Shown here: one piece after another, positions 50,577 to 60,198 of the stretch
Layout: every line of letters starts with the position of its first letter
Numbering within the stretch: position 1 is the stretch's first letter
Source: JAFECT01 sp964432415
Lineage (GTDB): Bacteria; Pseudomonadota; Alphaproteobacteria; Caulobacterales; Caulobacteraceae
Assembly (NCBI GenBank): GCA_964432415.1
Contig: CAYSNW010000009.1
Location: 28,389 to 92,388 of the forward strand
Length of the DNA: 64,000 bases
Direction: 5' to 3'
The notes under the pieces: generated by a model
Databases searched by the model: none
What the model was told of the DNA's origin: nothing
What the model saw: the letters and a program-made list of their open reading frames with translations, nothing else
Translations under genes and position numbers: made by a program

Positions 50577-51152
50577 ATGATCAGCCTTCGGCGCCTGCGC
50601 ATGGGCGTCCTCGTCGCCTGTCTTTGTCTTGTTCCAGCGGCGACGTTGGCTGAGACGCCTCCCGCCGCTCCGCGCGACGGCCAGCACGATTTCGATTTTC
50701 ACCTCGGCGTGTGGAAGTCCCACATCCGCATGCTGGTGCATCCGCTGACCGGCTCGACGACCTGGGTCGAGCTGAACGGTGACCTGGTCGCGCGCAAGGT
50801 TTGGGATGGGCGGGCGCAGATCGAGGAACTGAAGGCCGACGGCGCCGGCCGGCACATCGAGGACCTGCTGCTGTTCCTCTACAATCCGCAGACCGGGCAA
50901 TGGAGCCTGAACCCGGCCGCCAGAAGCGATGGCGTCCTCGGCCAGCGGCTGATCGGCGAGTTCAAGAACGGCCGTGGCGAGTTCTACGACCAGGAGCCCG
51001 ATGCGCGAGGCCGCACGATCATGGTCCGGCAGGCCTGGTCGGAGATCACCCCGACCACGCACCATTTCGAACAGGCGTTCTCGAACGACGGCGGCAAGAC
51101 CTGGGAGACCAACTTCGTCGCAAACCTGACGCGGGTGGGACCCGCGACCTAG
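50577..51152 (+). CDS. secreted DUF1579-like protein (paralogue of 61483)
   Basis: A 191-residue protein with a signal peptide (hydrophobic core ~9-22, cleavage after LAE) and a lipocalin-like single-domain pattern: DGQHDFDFHLGVWKSH near residue 36, VARKVWDGRA near 75, LFLYNPQTGQWSL near 98, and GKTWETNFVANL at the end. Its paralogue at 61483 shares DGQHDFDF, RKVWDGRA, LYNPxTxQW and GGKTWExN. Function unknown. The stop interlocks with the paaE stop on CTAG. Confidence 0.72.
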   Translation: MISLRRLRMGVLVACLCLVPAATLAETPPAAPRDGQHDFDFHLGVWKSHIRMLVHPLTGSTTWVELNGDLVARKVWDGRAQIEELKADGAGRHIEDLLLFLYNPQTGQWSLNPAARSDGVLGQRLIGEFKNGRGEFYDQEPDARGRTIMVRQAWSEITPTTHHFEQAFSNDGGKTWETNFVANLTRVGPAT

Positions 51153-52231
51153 GCGTCGTAGCTGAGGGTCAGGGTGTCGCTGGTCGGCACCGACTGGCAA
51201 GTCAGGACATAGCCCTGGGCGACCTCCTCGGGGCTCAGGCCGTAGTTCTGTTTCATCTCGACCGAGCCCTCGGTGACCTTGGCCCGGCACGTCGCGCAGA
51301 CCCCGCCCTTGCAGGCGTAGGGGGCGGGCATGCCGGCCGAGCGAACGCTGTCCAGGATATTGCCCTTCTCGGCGTCGAAGCGGACGGTGGAACGGCGCCC
51401 GTCGAGCTCGACGGACATGCGCACGCCCTGCGCCTTCTGCTGCAACTGTTCGGTCTCGGCCAGGCGGGCGGCGGTGGGGCGCCCCGTGGTGAAGCGCTCG
51501 ATCTTGATCTTCGCCGGGTCGACGCCGCGGGCCAGCAGGGCGCTCTCGGCGGCGTCCATCATCGGGCCCGGGCCGCAGATGTAGAAGCCGTCCACCTCGG
51601 CCGGATCGATCAGCTGGGTCAGCACCGCCTCGCAACGTTCCGTATCCAGACGGCCGTTGAACAGTTCCACGTCCTCCGCCTCCTCCTCCAGGAAATGGAA
51701 GACCTGCAGGCGGCCGAGGTAGCGGTTCTTCAGCGCGGCCAGCTCCTCCAGGAACATGACCTGGGGACTGGAGCGGTTGCCGTAGAACAGGGTGAAGCGG
51801 CTGGTGGGATCGCCCTCCAGCGTGGTCTTGAGCAGCGACAGCACCGGCGTAATGCCGGAGCCGCCGGCGAAGCCCACGAACCAGCGCCCGGCCAACCCGC
51901 CCTCCGGCAGGGTGAAGCGGCCCATGGGCGGCATGACCTCAATGGTCGAGCCGGGCTTCAGCTTGGTGTTCACCCAGGTCGAGAACACGCCGCCCGCGAT
52001 CTGCTTGACCGCGATGCGCAGCTCGCCGTCGCGAGGCGAGACGCAGACCGAATAGGTGCGCCGGACGTCCTCGCCGTCGAGGTCGGCCTTGAAGGTCAGG
52101 TACTGGCCCGCCTCGAAGCGGTAGAGGGCCTTCAGGTCGTCGGGCGCCTCAAGCTTGATCGAGACCGCGTCGGGCGTCTCACGCCGGACCTCGGCGACGC
52201 GCAGGGGGTGGAACTCGGTGTTGAGGCTCAT
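51149..52231 (-). CDS. paaE: phenylacetyl-CoA epoxidase reductase subunit
   Basis: A 360-residue FNR-type reductase that moves electrons from NADPH to the PaaAC oxygenase. FAD-binding RRTYSVCVSP near residue 62, NADP-binding GGSGITPVLSLL near 120 and GPGPMMDA near 230, and a C-terminal plant-type 2Fe-2S ferredoxin with CKGGVCATC near 300 and a distal Cys in LTCQSVP. It is set apart from paaABCD by a 187-base region that is mostly a 147-bp repeat element, so it may have its own expression level. Confidence 0.93.
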   Translation of the reverse strand: MSLNTEFHPLRVAEVRRETPDAVSIKLEAPDDLKALYRFEAGQYLTFKADLDGEDVRRTYSVCVSPRDGELRIAVKQIAGGVFSTWVNTKLKPGSTIEVMPPMGRFTLPEGGLAGRWFVGFAGGSGITPVLSLLKTTLEGDPTSRFTLFYGNRSSPQVMFLEELAALKNRYLGRLQVFHFLEEEAEDVELFNGRLDTERCEAVLTQLIDPAEVDGFYICGPGPMMDAAESALLARGVDPAKIKIERFTTGRPTAARLAETEQLQQKAQGVRMSVELDGRRSTVRFDAEKGNILDSVRSAGMPAPYACKGGVCATCRAKVTEGSVEMKQNYGLSPEEVAQGYVLTCQSVPTSDTLTLSYDA

Positions 52232-52252
52232 CGATCCACTCTTTTTCTCGTC

Positions 52253-52399
52253 GTCATCCTCGGGGCCGCGCAGCGGAACCCGAGGACCCAACAGCTCCCG
52301 CCCTCGACGCTGCGAGGGGAAGAGGCGCTCAGCTTCGCCCAAGATTCGCTGTTGGGTCCTCGGGTCTCCGGCGCTATGCGCCTCCGCTCCGAGGATGAC
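52253..52399. repeat. 147-bp inverted-repeat element, copy 1 (between paaD and paaE)
   Basis: Outer arms GTCATCCTCGG/CCGAGGATGAC (52253-52263, 52389-52399) and 18-base inner arms ACCCGAGGACCCAACAGC and its complement (52278-52295, 52348-52365). It differs from the copy at 62596 at about 13 positions by eye, with identical length. A small hairpin GGCGC-TAT-GCGCC (52370-52382) is replaced in the other copy by GCCCC-TGC-GGGGC, that is by two compensating base-pair changes. Confidence 0.92.
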
Positions 52400-52418
52400 G
52401 GGCTAGGGGAAGGGGCCA

Positions 52419-52895
52419 TCAGTGGCACTTGAACCGGTCAAACGGTTCGGCGCAGGAGCGGCAGCGCATCAGGGCCTTGCAGGGGGTGGAGCCGAAGCGG
52501 CTGACCTCCTCGGTGTCGATCGAGCCGCAGCGCGGGCAGGGCGTGGCGGCCGTCTCGCGCAGGGTTCCCCGTCCATCGCCCTTCGGCGGCGGAGCGATGC
52601 CGTAGGCGCGCAGCTTTTCGCGGCCCTCGTCGCTGATCCAGTCGGTGGTCCAGGGCGGGGAGAGTTCGGTGACGATGCCGATGTCCTGGAGTCCCGCCTC
52701 GTCCAGGGCCTTGCGGATCATGGCCTCGATGGCGAGGGTCGCGGGGCAGCCGGTGTAGGTCGGGGTGATCCGTACGGAGGGGTGTTCGCCTTCGCTCAGC
52801 CCCCGGACGATGCCCAGGTCGAGCACCGACACCGCCGGAATCTCGGGGTCGGGCACGTCCTTCAGGACCTCGAGCACGCGCTCATGCAGGCCCAT
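52419..52895 (-). CDS. paaD: phenylacetyl-CoA epoxidase subunit PaaD (MIP18-like)
   Basis: A 158-residue maturation factor of the phenylacetyl-CoA epoxidase complex. The N-terminal MIP18/DUF59 domain has PDPEIPAVSVLDLG near residue 16 and TYTGCPAT near 46; the C-terminal zinc ribbon has TPCPRCGS near 117 and MRCRSCAEPF near 143. It follows paaC with one base between genes. The DNA after its stop is the 147-bp repeat. Confidence 0.93.
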   Translation of the reverse strand: MGLHERVLEVLKDVPDPEIPAVSVLDLGIVRGLSEGEHPSVRITPTYTGCPATLAIEAMIRKALDEAGLQDIGIVTELSPPWTTDWISDEGREKLRAYGIAPPPKGDGRGTLRETAATPCPRCGSIDTEEVSRFGSTPCKALMRCRSCAEPFDRFKCH

Positions 52896-52896
52896 C

Positions 52897-53655
52897 TCAC
52901 CAGACCGCGTCGGGATAGGCGCGCTGCAGGAACTGCATCTCGCTCAGCAGGTGGCCCAGGTGCTCGGAGTGGCGTCCGACCCGCCCGCCAGTGACCGGGC
53001 GGCGCGCCGCGGGGCGTTCCAGGCCGGCGTCGGCCAGCACCGCGTCGGTGCGGGCGTCCCAGGCGGATTTCAGGGTGGAGGGGTCGACGCCGGTTCCGTC
53101 GGCGGCCACCGCCTCATCGACAAGGTCGGGGATGAACAGCTCGTCGGCGAAGCGCCACATCCAGTCCAGGCCTTCGACCATCCGCGTCCTGCTCTCGGCC
53201 GTGCCGTCGCCCAGGCGCACCACCCATTCGGAGGCGAAGGAGGCGTGGTAGGCCACTTCCTTCACCGCCTTGGCGGCCACGGCGGCCAGGGTCGGATCCT
53301 TCGACGCGCTCAGCGCCTGCAGCTGCAGCAGCTGGAAGTTGGAGAACAGGAACTGGCGCGCGATGGTCTGGGCGAAGTCGCCGTTGGGCTGCTCCACGAT
53401 CAGGCTGTTCTTGAAATCGAGCACGTCGCGGCGGAAGGCCAGTTTGTCAGCGTCGAGCCCCTCGTCCTTCAGCTGGGCGGCGTAGCCCAGGTAGTGCTGG
53501 GCCTGGCCCACGAGGTCGAGCGCCAGGTTGGCCAGCGACAGGTCGACCTCGAGCATGGGGGCGTGGCCGCACCATTCCGACAGGCGCTGGCCCAGAATCA
53601 GGCTGTCGTCGCCCAGGCGTAAGACATAGTCCGTCAGCGGATGATGGCCGGACAT
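52897..53655 (-). CDS. paaC: phenylacetyl-CoA epoxidase structural subunit PaaC
   Basis: A 252-residue ferritin-like four-helix protein, the non-catalytic partner that scaffolds PaaA. It shows YVLRLGDDSLILGQRLSEW near residue 10, DLALANLALD-like LSLANLALDLVGQA near 40, FQLLQLQALSASKDP near 108 and KEVAYHASFASEWVVRLGDG near 132, all characteristic of PaaC. Its ATG overlaps the paaB stop as TGATG. Confidence 0.93.
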   Translation of the reverse strand: MSGHHPLTDYVLRLGDDSLILGQRLSEWCGHAPMLEVDLSLANLALDLVGQAQHYLGYAAQLKDEGLDADKLAFRRDVLDFKNSLIVEQPNGDFAQTIARQFLFSNFQLLQLQALSASKDPTLAAVAAKAVKEVAYHASFASEWVVRLGDGTAESRTRMVEGLDWMWRFADELFIPDLVDEAVAADGTGVDPSTLKSAWDARTDAVLADAGLERPAARRPVTGGRVGRHSEHLGHLLSEMQFLQRAYPDAVW

Positions 53656-53938
53656 CAGATGTGCTTGATGGTGTCGGGGATGACGTAGAAGGTCGGGTGC
53701 CGGTAGACCTTGTCCTCGGCCGGCTCGAACAGGGGGCCGGACTCAGCGGGGTCGGAAGCCACGATCGAGGCCGAGGGCACGACCCACAGGCTCACCCCCT
53801 CCATCCGCCGGGTGTAGGTGTCGCGCGCCGACTCCACCGCCATGCGCGCGTCGGCGGCGTGGACGCTGCCCACGTGCCGGTGCGACAGGCCGTTCTTGGC
53901 GCGCACGAAGACTTCCCACAGGGGCCATTCCTTCGAGC

Positions 53939-53942
<4 letters not shown>
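53655..53942 (-). CDS. paaB: phenylacetyl-CoA epoxidase subunit PaaB
   Basis: A 95-residue subunit of the epoxidase complex, recognisable by WPLWEVFVRAKNGLSHRHVGS at the N-terminus (WEVFVR, GLSHRHVGS) and LWVVPSASI near residue 52. It bridges PaaAC dimers. The ATG overlaps the paaA stop by 4 bases, and its stop overlaps paaC. Confidence 0.94.
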
Positions 53943-54937
<995 letters not shown>

Positions 54938-54961
54938 GCGCGCCTCCTGATTTCGAGACGT

Positions 54962-54990
54962 ATTATAGAATTGACCGACCGATCGGTCAA
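54962..54990 (-). promoter_or_regulatory. near-consensus sigma70 promoter of paaABCD
   Basis: Minus strand: TTGACC (54985-54990), exactly 17 bases, then TATAAT (54962-54967). The transcription start would be about 18-20 bases before the ribosome-binding site. The -35 hexamer also holds the stop codon of the upstream gene (54987-54989). Confidence 0.85.
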
Positions 54991-54992
54991 TT
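54969..54992. promoter_or_regulatory. PaaR/TetR-type operator in the paaA promoter
   Basis: AATTGACCG (54969-54977) and CGGTCAATT (54984-54992) are perfect 9-base inverted arms with a 6-base centre, and the inner ACCGATCGGT is itself palindromic. The site covers the -35 and spacer of the paaA promoter. The length and the ACCGACCGATCGGT core fit TetR-family regulators such as PaaR. No such regulator is encoded in the window. Confidence 0.78.
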
Positions 54993-55502
54993 AATTCGGG
55001 AGGGTGTTTCCGGTCCGGATTGCGTGAGCGCGTCCTCGCCGGAAACCCAGCCCGGCCAGACGTCCAGCGGCCATTCGGCGGCCCGGTAGAGGCGGTAGAG
55101 CACGGTCAGGCTCTGGCGCATCTCGACCGCGGTCAGAGCCAGGCTCCGCTGCTCGCCTTCGCCGAAATGCAGGGTGAGCAGGAACTCGCCATTGACCGGC
55201 GCGATGTCGATGCTCTGGACCAGGCCGGTGGTGGTCTTGGCCGAGGGCAGGATCGGCGGGCCGGGCTCCAGCTGGGCCATGGCAGCGGCCTGCTCCCAGG
55301 ACTGGATGGCGGGATCGGAGGCCGCGACCGTGGGGGCCGGACGGATCTCCTGCACCTTGGGGACCAGGGCGCCGACCATGCGCTGGCACAGGCGCAGGCT
55401 CAGCCAAAGGCGGGTGGTCTCCCCCCGGTCGTCTTCGGTGATCCAGGCGATGCGATCCTCGGACGGATCGAACATCTGGGAGAAGCGGATGATCCTGCTC
55501 AT
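54987..55502 (-). CDS. hypothetical protein upstream of paaA
   Basis: A 171-residue acidic, cytoplasmic-looking protein (MSRIIRFSQMFDPSEDRIAWITEDD at the start, split as MSRIIRFSQMFD and EDRIAWITEDD), with TRLWLSLRLCQRMVGALVP near 30 and LTVLYRLYRAAEWPLDVWP near 130. I do not recognise the family. Its stop codon lies within the paaA -35 element, so the two genes are physically interlocked while paaA retains its own promoter. It starts 12 bases after the next upstream gene's stop. Confidence 0.62.
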   Translation of the reverse strand: MSRIIRFSQMFDPSEDRIAWITEDDRGETTRLWLSLRLCQRMVGALVPKVQEIRPAPTVAASDPAIQSWEQAAAMAQLEPGPPILPSAKTTTGLVQSIDIAPVNGEFLLTLHFGEGEQRSLALTAVEMRQSLTVLYRLYRAAEWPLDVWPGWVSGEDALTQSGPETPSRIN

Positions 55503-55514
55503 GCAGGGCCGCCC

Positions 55515-56090
55515 TTAGTCCAGTTCGGCGCCGTTGCGCAAAAGATTCGCCGCCTCGCCGAGCAGGCCGTGGGCGCTGCAGTGCTGGTGCGAGGTGCGCC
55601 GCCCCTGGGGAGTGTCGACGTCGAGGTAGAAGTCCACGTTGTCGGAACAGGGAACGTCGCCGGCAGCCGGCGGCGGGTCGGACGCCTCGGTCCAGAAGCA
55701 GGCGTCGGCCAGGATCTGGGTCAGGCGCCCCGCGCGGCGCTGGTCCAGCCGCACCGAGCGCGCCTTGTAGGTCACGCGCTCTTCCGCGCTCGACCGGTTG
55801 GCGGTGTAGAGCATCCAGCCGGACCCGGCCGGCTCGGCGATCACCGAGAGGGCGGAGCCGTCGCCGTCCCACAGGAACAGGCGCACGTAGGGCGCGTGCG
55901 GGGCGTGGGTCGAGCCGGCCTCGGCGCGCAGGGCCTCCTCCCCGGCCGGAAAGGCGATCTGGGCGGGCGCAGGTCCCGCGCAGGCGGCCGAGGGCGCCAC
56001 CGCGCTGACGGCCAGTGGCGGGGCGGCCAGGGCGGGTCCGGAGAAGGAGGCCGAGGCGATGGCGATGAGGCCGAGCGTGCGCGCGAACAT
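55515..56090 (-). CDS. secreted hypothetical protein
   Basis: A 191-residue protein with a signal peptide (hydrophobic core ~5-20, cleavage after ALA). The mature part has four cysteines (AACAGP, DACFWTE, VPCSDNV, QHCSAHG), suggesting disulfides in the periplasm, and a FYLDVDTPQGRR strand near the C-terminus. TGGAGGG precedes ATG 56090. Not recognised; divergent from malate synthase G and followed by another hypothetical gene. Confidence 0.6.
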   Translation of the reverse strand: MFARTLGLIAIASASFSGPALAAPPLAVSAVAPSAACAGPAPAQIAFPAGEEALRAEAGSTHAPHAPYVRLFLWDGDGSALSVIAEPAGSGWMLYTANRSSAEERVTYKARSVRLDQRRAGRLTQILADACFWTEASDPPPAAGDVPCSDNVDFYLDVDTPQGRRTSHQHCSAHGLLGEAANLLRNGAELD

Positions 56091-56235
56091 GGTCCCTCCA
56101 GGGCGAGCCGGAAGATCATGACGGGCCACGATCATGGCGAAAGCCTGACCATTGCGGCGTCATTGTGCGCCGCGGCGCCTAGACGAAGACGGGTCGCTTC
56201 CGATAGCTGCGGCCTGTCTGCGCCAGGAACCCGCC

Positions 56236-58386
56236 ATGACCGAGATGATCGACCGCGCCGGCCTGAAGGTCGCGACCTGCCTCGTCCGCTTCATCGAGGA
56301 GCAGGCCCTGCCCGGAACCGGCGTCTCCGCCGGCGCCTTCTGGACCGGCGCCGCCGACATCTACACCCGCTTCGCGCCGGAGAACCGGGCCCTGCTGGCG
56401 CGGCGCGACCGGCTGCAGGCCCAGATCGACGCCTGGCACGAGGCCCGCCGCGGCCAGCCCATCGAGATGGGCGCCTACCAGGCCTTCCTGCGCGAGATCG
56501 GCTACCTGGCGCCGGAGCCAGCGCCGTTCACCGTGGGCTCGACCAAGGTCGACGACGAGGTGGCGCGCCTGGCCGGGCCGCAGCTGGTGGTGCCAATCCT
56601 GAACGCCCGCTTCGTTCTGAACGCCGCCAACGCCCGCTGGGGCAGCCTGTACGACGCGCTCTACGGCACCGACGCCCTGCCGGGCGCACCCGCCGGCAAG
56701 GCCTATGACGCCGCCCGCGGCGCCCAGGTGATCGCCCGCGCCCGCGCCCTGCTGGACGAGGCGGCGCCGCTGGAGGGAGCGAGCTGGTCGGAGGTCACGA
56801 CCCTGCGCGTCCAGGAGGGGCGGCTGCTGATCGATGGCGCCGCGAGCCTGCAGGACCCGGACGCCTTCGCGGGCTATCGCGGAGCGGCGGAAGCGCCGTC
56901 CTCGGTGCTGCTGCGCCACCATGGCCTGCACATCGAGATCGTCATCGACCGCGCCCACCCCATCGGCCGCGACGACCCGGCGGGGATCGCCGACGTGGTG
57001 CTGGAGGCGGCGCTGTCCACCATCGTGGACCTGGAGGACTCGGTCGCGGCGGTGGACGCGCAGGACAAGGTCGCGGCCTACACGAACTGGCTCGGCCTGA
57101 TGAAGGGCGACCTCGAGGCCACGCTCGAGAAGGGCGGCCGCTCGATCGTGCGAGCCCTGGAGCCCGACCGTGACTTCACCGCGCCGGACGGTTCGGCCCT
57201 GACCCTGCCCGGCCGCAGCCTGCTGTTCGTGCGCAACGTCGGCCACCTGATGACCACGCCCGCGATCGAGCTCGCCGACGGGACCGCGGCGCCGGAGGGC
57301 GTCCTCGACGGCCTGGTCACCAGCCTGATCGCGATGCACGACCTGAGGCGACAGGGACGTTTCATCAACAGCCGCGCGGGCTCGATCTACATCGTCAAGC
57401 CCAAGATGCACGGCCCCGACGAGGCCGGCTTCACCAACCGCCTGTTCGACGCCATCGAGGATGTGCTGGGGCTGGAGCGCCACACCATCAAGGTGGGCGT
57501 GATGGACGAGGAGCGGCGCACCTCCGCCAACCTCGCCGCCTGTATCGCGGCGGTGAAGGACCGGATCGTGTTCATCAACACCGGCTTCCTCGACCGCTCG
57601 GGCGACGAGATCCACACCTCGATGCGCGCCGGGCCTATCGTGATGAAGGCCCAGCTGAAGGCCTCGCCCTGGATCCAGGCCTATGAGGACCGGAACGTTC
57701 AGATCGGCCTGGCCTGCGGCCTCGCCGGCCGAGGACAGATCGGCAAGGGCATGTGGGCCGCGCCCGACCGCATGGCCGACATGCTGGCCCAGAAGATCGG
57801 CCACCCGAAGTCCGGCGCCACCACCGCCTGGGTGCCCTCGCCGACGGCGGCGACGCTGCACGCCATGCACTATCACGCGGTCGATGTCTTCGCCCGCCAG
57901 GCCGAGCGGCGCGCCGAGCCCATCGCGCCGCTGGAAACCCTGCTGACCATTCCGCTGGCCCGCGGACAGAACTGGTCGGCCCAGGAGATCCGCGACGAGC
58001 TCGACAACAACGCCCAGGGCATCCTGGGCTATGTGGTGCGCTGGATCGACCAGGGGGTGGGCTGCTCCAAGGTGCCGGACATCCATGACATAGGCCTGAT
58101 GGAGGACCGGGCGACGCTCCGGATTTCAAGCCAGCACATGGCCAACTGGCTGCTGCACGGAGTCTGTTCGGCCGAGGAGGCCGAGGCGGCGCTCCGGCGC
58201 ATGGCTGCCAAGGTCGACGCCCAGAACGCCGGCGATCCGCTCTATCGACCCATGGCGGGGAATGAGACCACCAGCCTCGCCTTCCAGGCCGCCCGCGCCC
58301 TGGTGTTCGAGGGTGTAGCCCAGCCCAACGGCTATACCGAGCCCCTGCTCCACCGCTTCCGGCAGGAGGCCAAGGCGGCGGGCTGA
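56236..58386 (+). CDS. glcB: malate synthase G
   Basis: Glyoxylate-shunt enzyme condensing glyoxylate with acetyl-CoA, 716 aa (usual length about 720). Landmarks are the Mg2+/glyoxylate site VDLEDSVAAVDAQDKV near residue 258, RAGSIYIVKPKMHGP near 378, GVMDEERRTSANL near 422, FINTGFLDRSGDEIHTSM near 450 (FINTGFLDRSGDEI), and VRWIDQGVGCSKVPD near 600. It allows growth on the acetyl-CoA released by beta-oxidation and phenylacetate breakdown, which explains its place near the paa genes. Confidence 0.96.
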   Translation: MTEMIDRAGLKVATCLVRFIEEQALPGTGVSAGAFWTGAADIYTRFAPENRALLARRDRLQAQIDAWHEARRGQPIEMGAYQAFLREIGYLAPEPAPFTVGSTKVDDEVARLAGPQLVVPILNARFVLNAANARWGSLYDALYGTDALPGAPAGKAYDAARGAQVIARARALLDEAAPLEGASWSEVTTLRVQEGRLLIDGAASLQDPDAFAGYRGAAEAPSSVLLRHHGLHIEIVIDRAHPIGRDDPAGIADVVLEAALSTIVDLEDSVAAVDAQDKVAAYTNWLGLMKGDLEATLEKGGRSIVRALEPDRDFTAPDGSALTLPGRSLLFVRNVGHLMTTPAIELADGTAAPEGVLDGLVTSLIAMHDLRRQGRFINSRAGSIYIVKPKMHGPDEAGFTNRLFDAIEDVLGLERHTIKVGVMDEERRTSANLAACIAAVKDRIVFINTGFLDRSGDEIHTSMRAGPIVMKAQLKASPWIQAYEDRNVQIGLACGLAGRGQIGKGMWAAPDRMADMLAQKIGHPKSGATTAWVPSPTAATLHAMHYHAVDVFARQAERRAEPIAPLETLLTIPLARGQNWSAQEIRDELDNNAQGILGYVVRWIDQGVGCSKVPDIHDIGLMEDRATLRISSQHMANWLLHGVCSAEEAEAALRRMAAKVDAQNAGDPLYRPMAGNETTSLAFQAARALVFEGVAQPNGYTEPLLHRFRQEAKAAG

Positions 58387-58446
58387 GCCGGCGGCTGCGT
58401 CCGGACCGTATTTGCCCTAGGCTGATCCCGGACCAGGGAGGCCGTG

Positions 58447-58983
58447 ATGGGGTTTCGGGGCAAGCAGCTGGGGGTGGCGCTGAGCGGGATCGTCGGCATC
58501 GCCGCCATCGTCGGGACGGTCTATTTCGCGATCGCGCGCTGGGGCGGGGCGATCGGCGCGCCCGAGGCCATGGCCGACCGTCTGGCCTTCGCCCTCCGCT
58601 GCGACGTCTTCGTGCTGGCCTGGATCATCCTGGGCGTCGGCTGGGTGGCCAACACCCGCTTCTTCTCGCCCCAGGACATCGACGGCGCGGGCCTGACCGA
58701 CGCCAGCCCCGGCATCGCGGTGGCGCGCGCGGTGCTGCAGAACACCCTGGAGCAGGCCGTCCTGGCGATAGGCGCGCACCTGGCCCTGGCCACCCTGCTG
58801 CCGCGCGGGGAGCTGGTGGTCATACCGGCGCTCGTGGCGCTGTTCTGCGTCGGCCGGGCGGCCTTCATCCTGGGCTACCGGGGCGGGGCGGCGGGGCGCG
58901 CGCTGGGCTTCGTCCTGACCTTCTATCCGACCTTCCTGGCCTACCTCTGGATCGTCTGGCGGCTGGCCCGGGTGTGGGGGTGA
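58447..58983 (+). CDS. MAPEG-family membrane protein
   Basis: A 178-residue four-helix membrane protein of the MAPEG type (glutathione-metabolising membrane proteins). Hydrophobic segments lie at ~10-30, 52-70, 100-135 and 150-170, with NTLEQAVLAIGAHLAL near residue 100 resembling the conserved ..N.LE...... helix 2 motif (RxxxN/Q, E). GGGAGG lies 5 bases before ATG 58447. Specific activity unknown. Confidence 0.75.
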   Translation: MGFRGKQLGVALSGIVGIAAIVGTVYFAIARWGGAIGAPEAMADRLAFALRCDVFVLAWIILGVGWVANTRFFSPQDIDGAGLTDASPGIAVARAVLQNTLEQAVLAIGAHLALATLLPRGELVVIPALVALFCVGRAAFILGYRGGAAGRALGFVLTFYPTFLAYLWIVWRLARVWG

Positions 58984-58993
58984 GGAGCCGCCC

Positions 58994-60196
58994 TCAGACC
59001 CGCTCGACGACCATGGCGATGCCCTGGCCGACCCCGATGCACATGGTGGCCAGGCCGTAGCGGGCGCCGCGCCGCTGCAGCTCCTCGGTGAGGGTGAGCG
59101 CCAGACGCGCCCCGCTCATGCCCAGCGGATGGCCCAGCGCGATGGCGCCGCCGTTGGGGTTCACATGCTCGGCGTCGTCGGCGAGGCCGAGGTCGCGCAG
59201 GACCGCGAGGCCCTGGGCGGCGAAGGCTTCGTTCAGCTCGATCACCTCGATCTGCGAGAGGCCCAGGCCGGCGCGCGCCAACACGGCCCGGGTGGCGGGC
59301 GCGGGGCCCATGCCCATGACCCGCGGCGCCAGGCCAACCACCGCGGTGGCCAGCACCCGCGCGCGCGGCGTCAGGCCGTGAGCCTTGGCCGCGGCCTCGG
59401 AGGCCACGATCAGGGCCGCGGCGCCGTCGTTGACGCCGGACGCATTGCCGGCGGTGACCGTGCCGTCCGGCCGCAGGATGGGCTTGAGCTTGCCCAGCTG
59501 CTCCATCGAGGTCTCGCGCGGGTGCTCGTCGCGCTCGACGGTGAGCGGGTCGCCCTTCTTCTGGGGGATGACCACCGGGGTGATCTCCGCCGCCAGCCGC
59601 CCCGAAGCCTGGGCGGCCGAGGCCTTGGCCTGGCTGCGCACGGCGAAGGCGTCCTGGTCCTCGCGGCTGATGCCGTATTGCTGGGCCACATTCTCGGCGG
59701 TCTCGGGCATGGAATCGATGCCGAAAGCGGCTTTCATCTTCGGATTGACGAAGCGCCAGCCGATGGTGGTGTCGTAGATCTCCGCCTGGCGCGCGAAGGC
59801 CGCATCAGCCTTGCCCATGACGAAGGGCGCGCGGGTCATGCTCTCGACCCCGCCGGCGATCATCAGGTCCGCCTCCCCCGCCTTGATGGCCCGCGCCGCG
59901 GCGCCCACCGCGTCCAGACCCGAACCACACAGCCGGTTGATCGTCCCGCCCGGCGCGTTCTCGCCGAGCCCGGAGAGCAGGGCGGCCATGCGCGCCACGT
60001 TGCGGTTGTCTTCGCCAGCCTGGTTGGCGCAGCCCAGGATCACGTCGTCCAGCCGCGACCAGTCCACGCCCGGGTTGCGCGCCATCAGGGCCCGGATCGG
60101 GATGGCGGCCAGGTCGTCGGGCCGGACGTGGGCCAGGGACCCGGCGTAGCGGCCGATGGGGGTGCGCACGGCGTCGCAGAGGAAGGCGTCGGTCAT
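58994..60196 (-). CDS. paaJ: acetyl-CoA acetyltransferase (PaaJ/PcaF-like 3-oxoadipyl-CoA thiolase)
   Basis: Thiolase of 400 aa. The nucleophilic Cys is in NRLCGSGLDAVG near residue 90, the second active-site region NEAFAAQGLAV near 323, His in GHPLGMSGAR near 353 and Cys in TMCIGVGQG near 387. The sequence fits 3-oxoadipyl-CoA/3-oxo-5,6-dehydrosuberyl-CoA thiolases; this context (next to paaI and paaG) favours the phenylacetate role. ATG 60196 lies 2 bases after the end of the disrupted paaI frame. Confidence 0.87.
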   Translation of the reverse strand: MTDAFLCDAVRTPIGRYAGSLAHVRPDDLAAIPIRALMARNPGVDWSRLDDVILGCANQAGEDNRNVARMAALLSGLGENAPGGTINRLCGSGLDAVGAAARAIKAGEADLMIAGGVESMTRAPFVMGKADAAFARQAEIYDTTIGWRFVNPKMKAAFGIDSMPETAENVAQQYGISREDQDAFAVRSQAKASAAQASGRLAAEITPVVIPQKKGDPLTVERDEHPRETSMEQLGKLKPILRPDGTVTAGNASGVNDGAAALIVASEAAAKAHGLTPRARVLATAVVGLAPRVMGMGPAPATRAVLARAGLGLSQIEVIELNEAFAAQGLAVLRDLGLADDAEHVNPNGGAIALGHPLGMSGARLALTLTEELQRRGARYGLATMCIGVGQGIAMVVERV

Positions 60197-60198
60197 GG

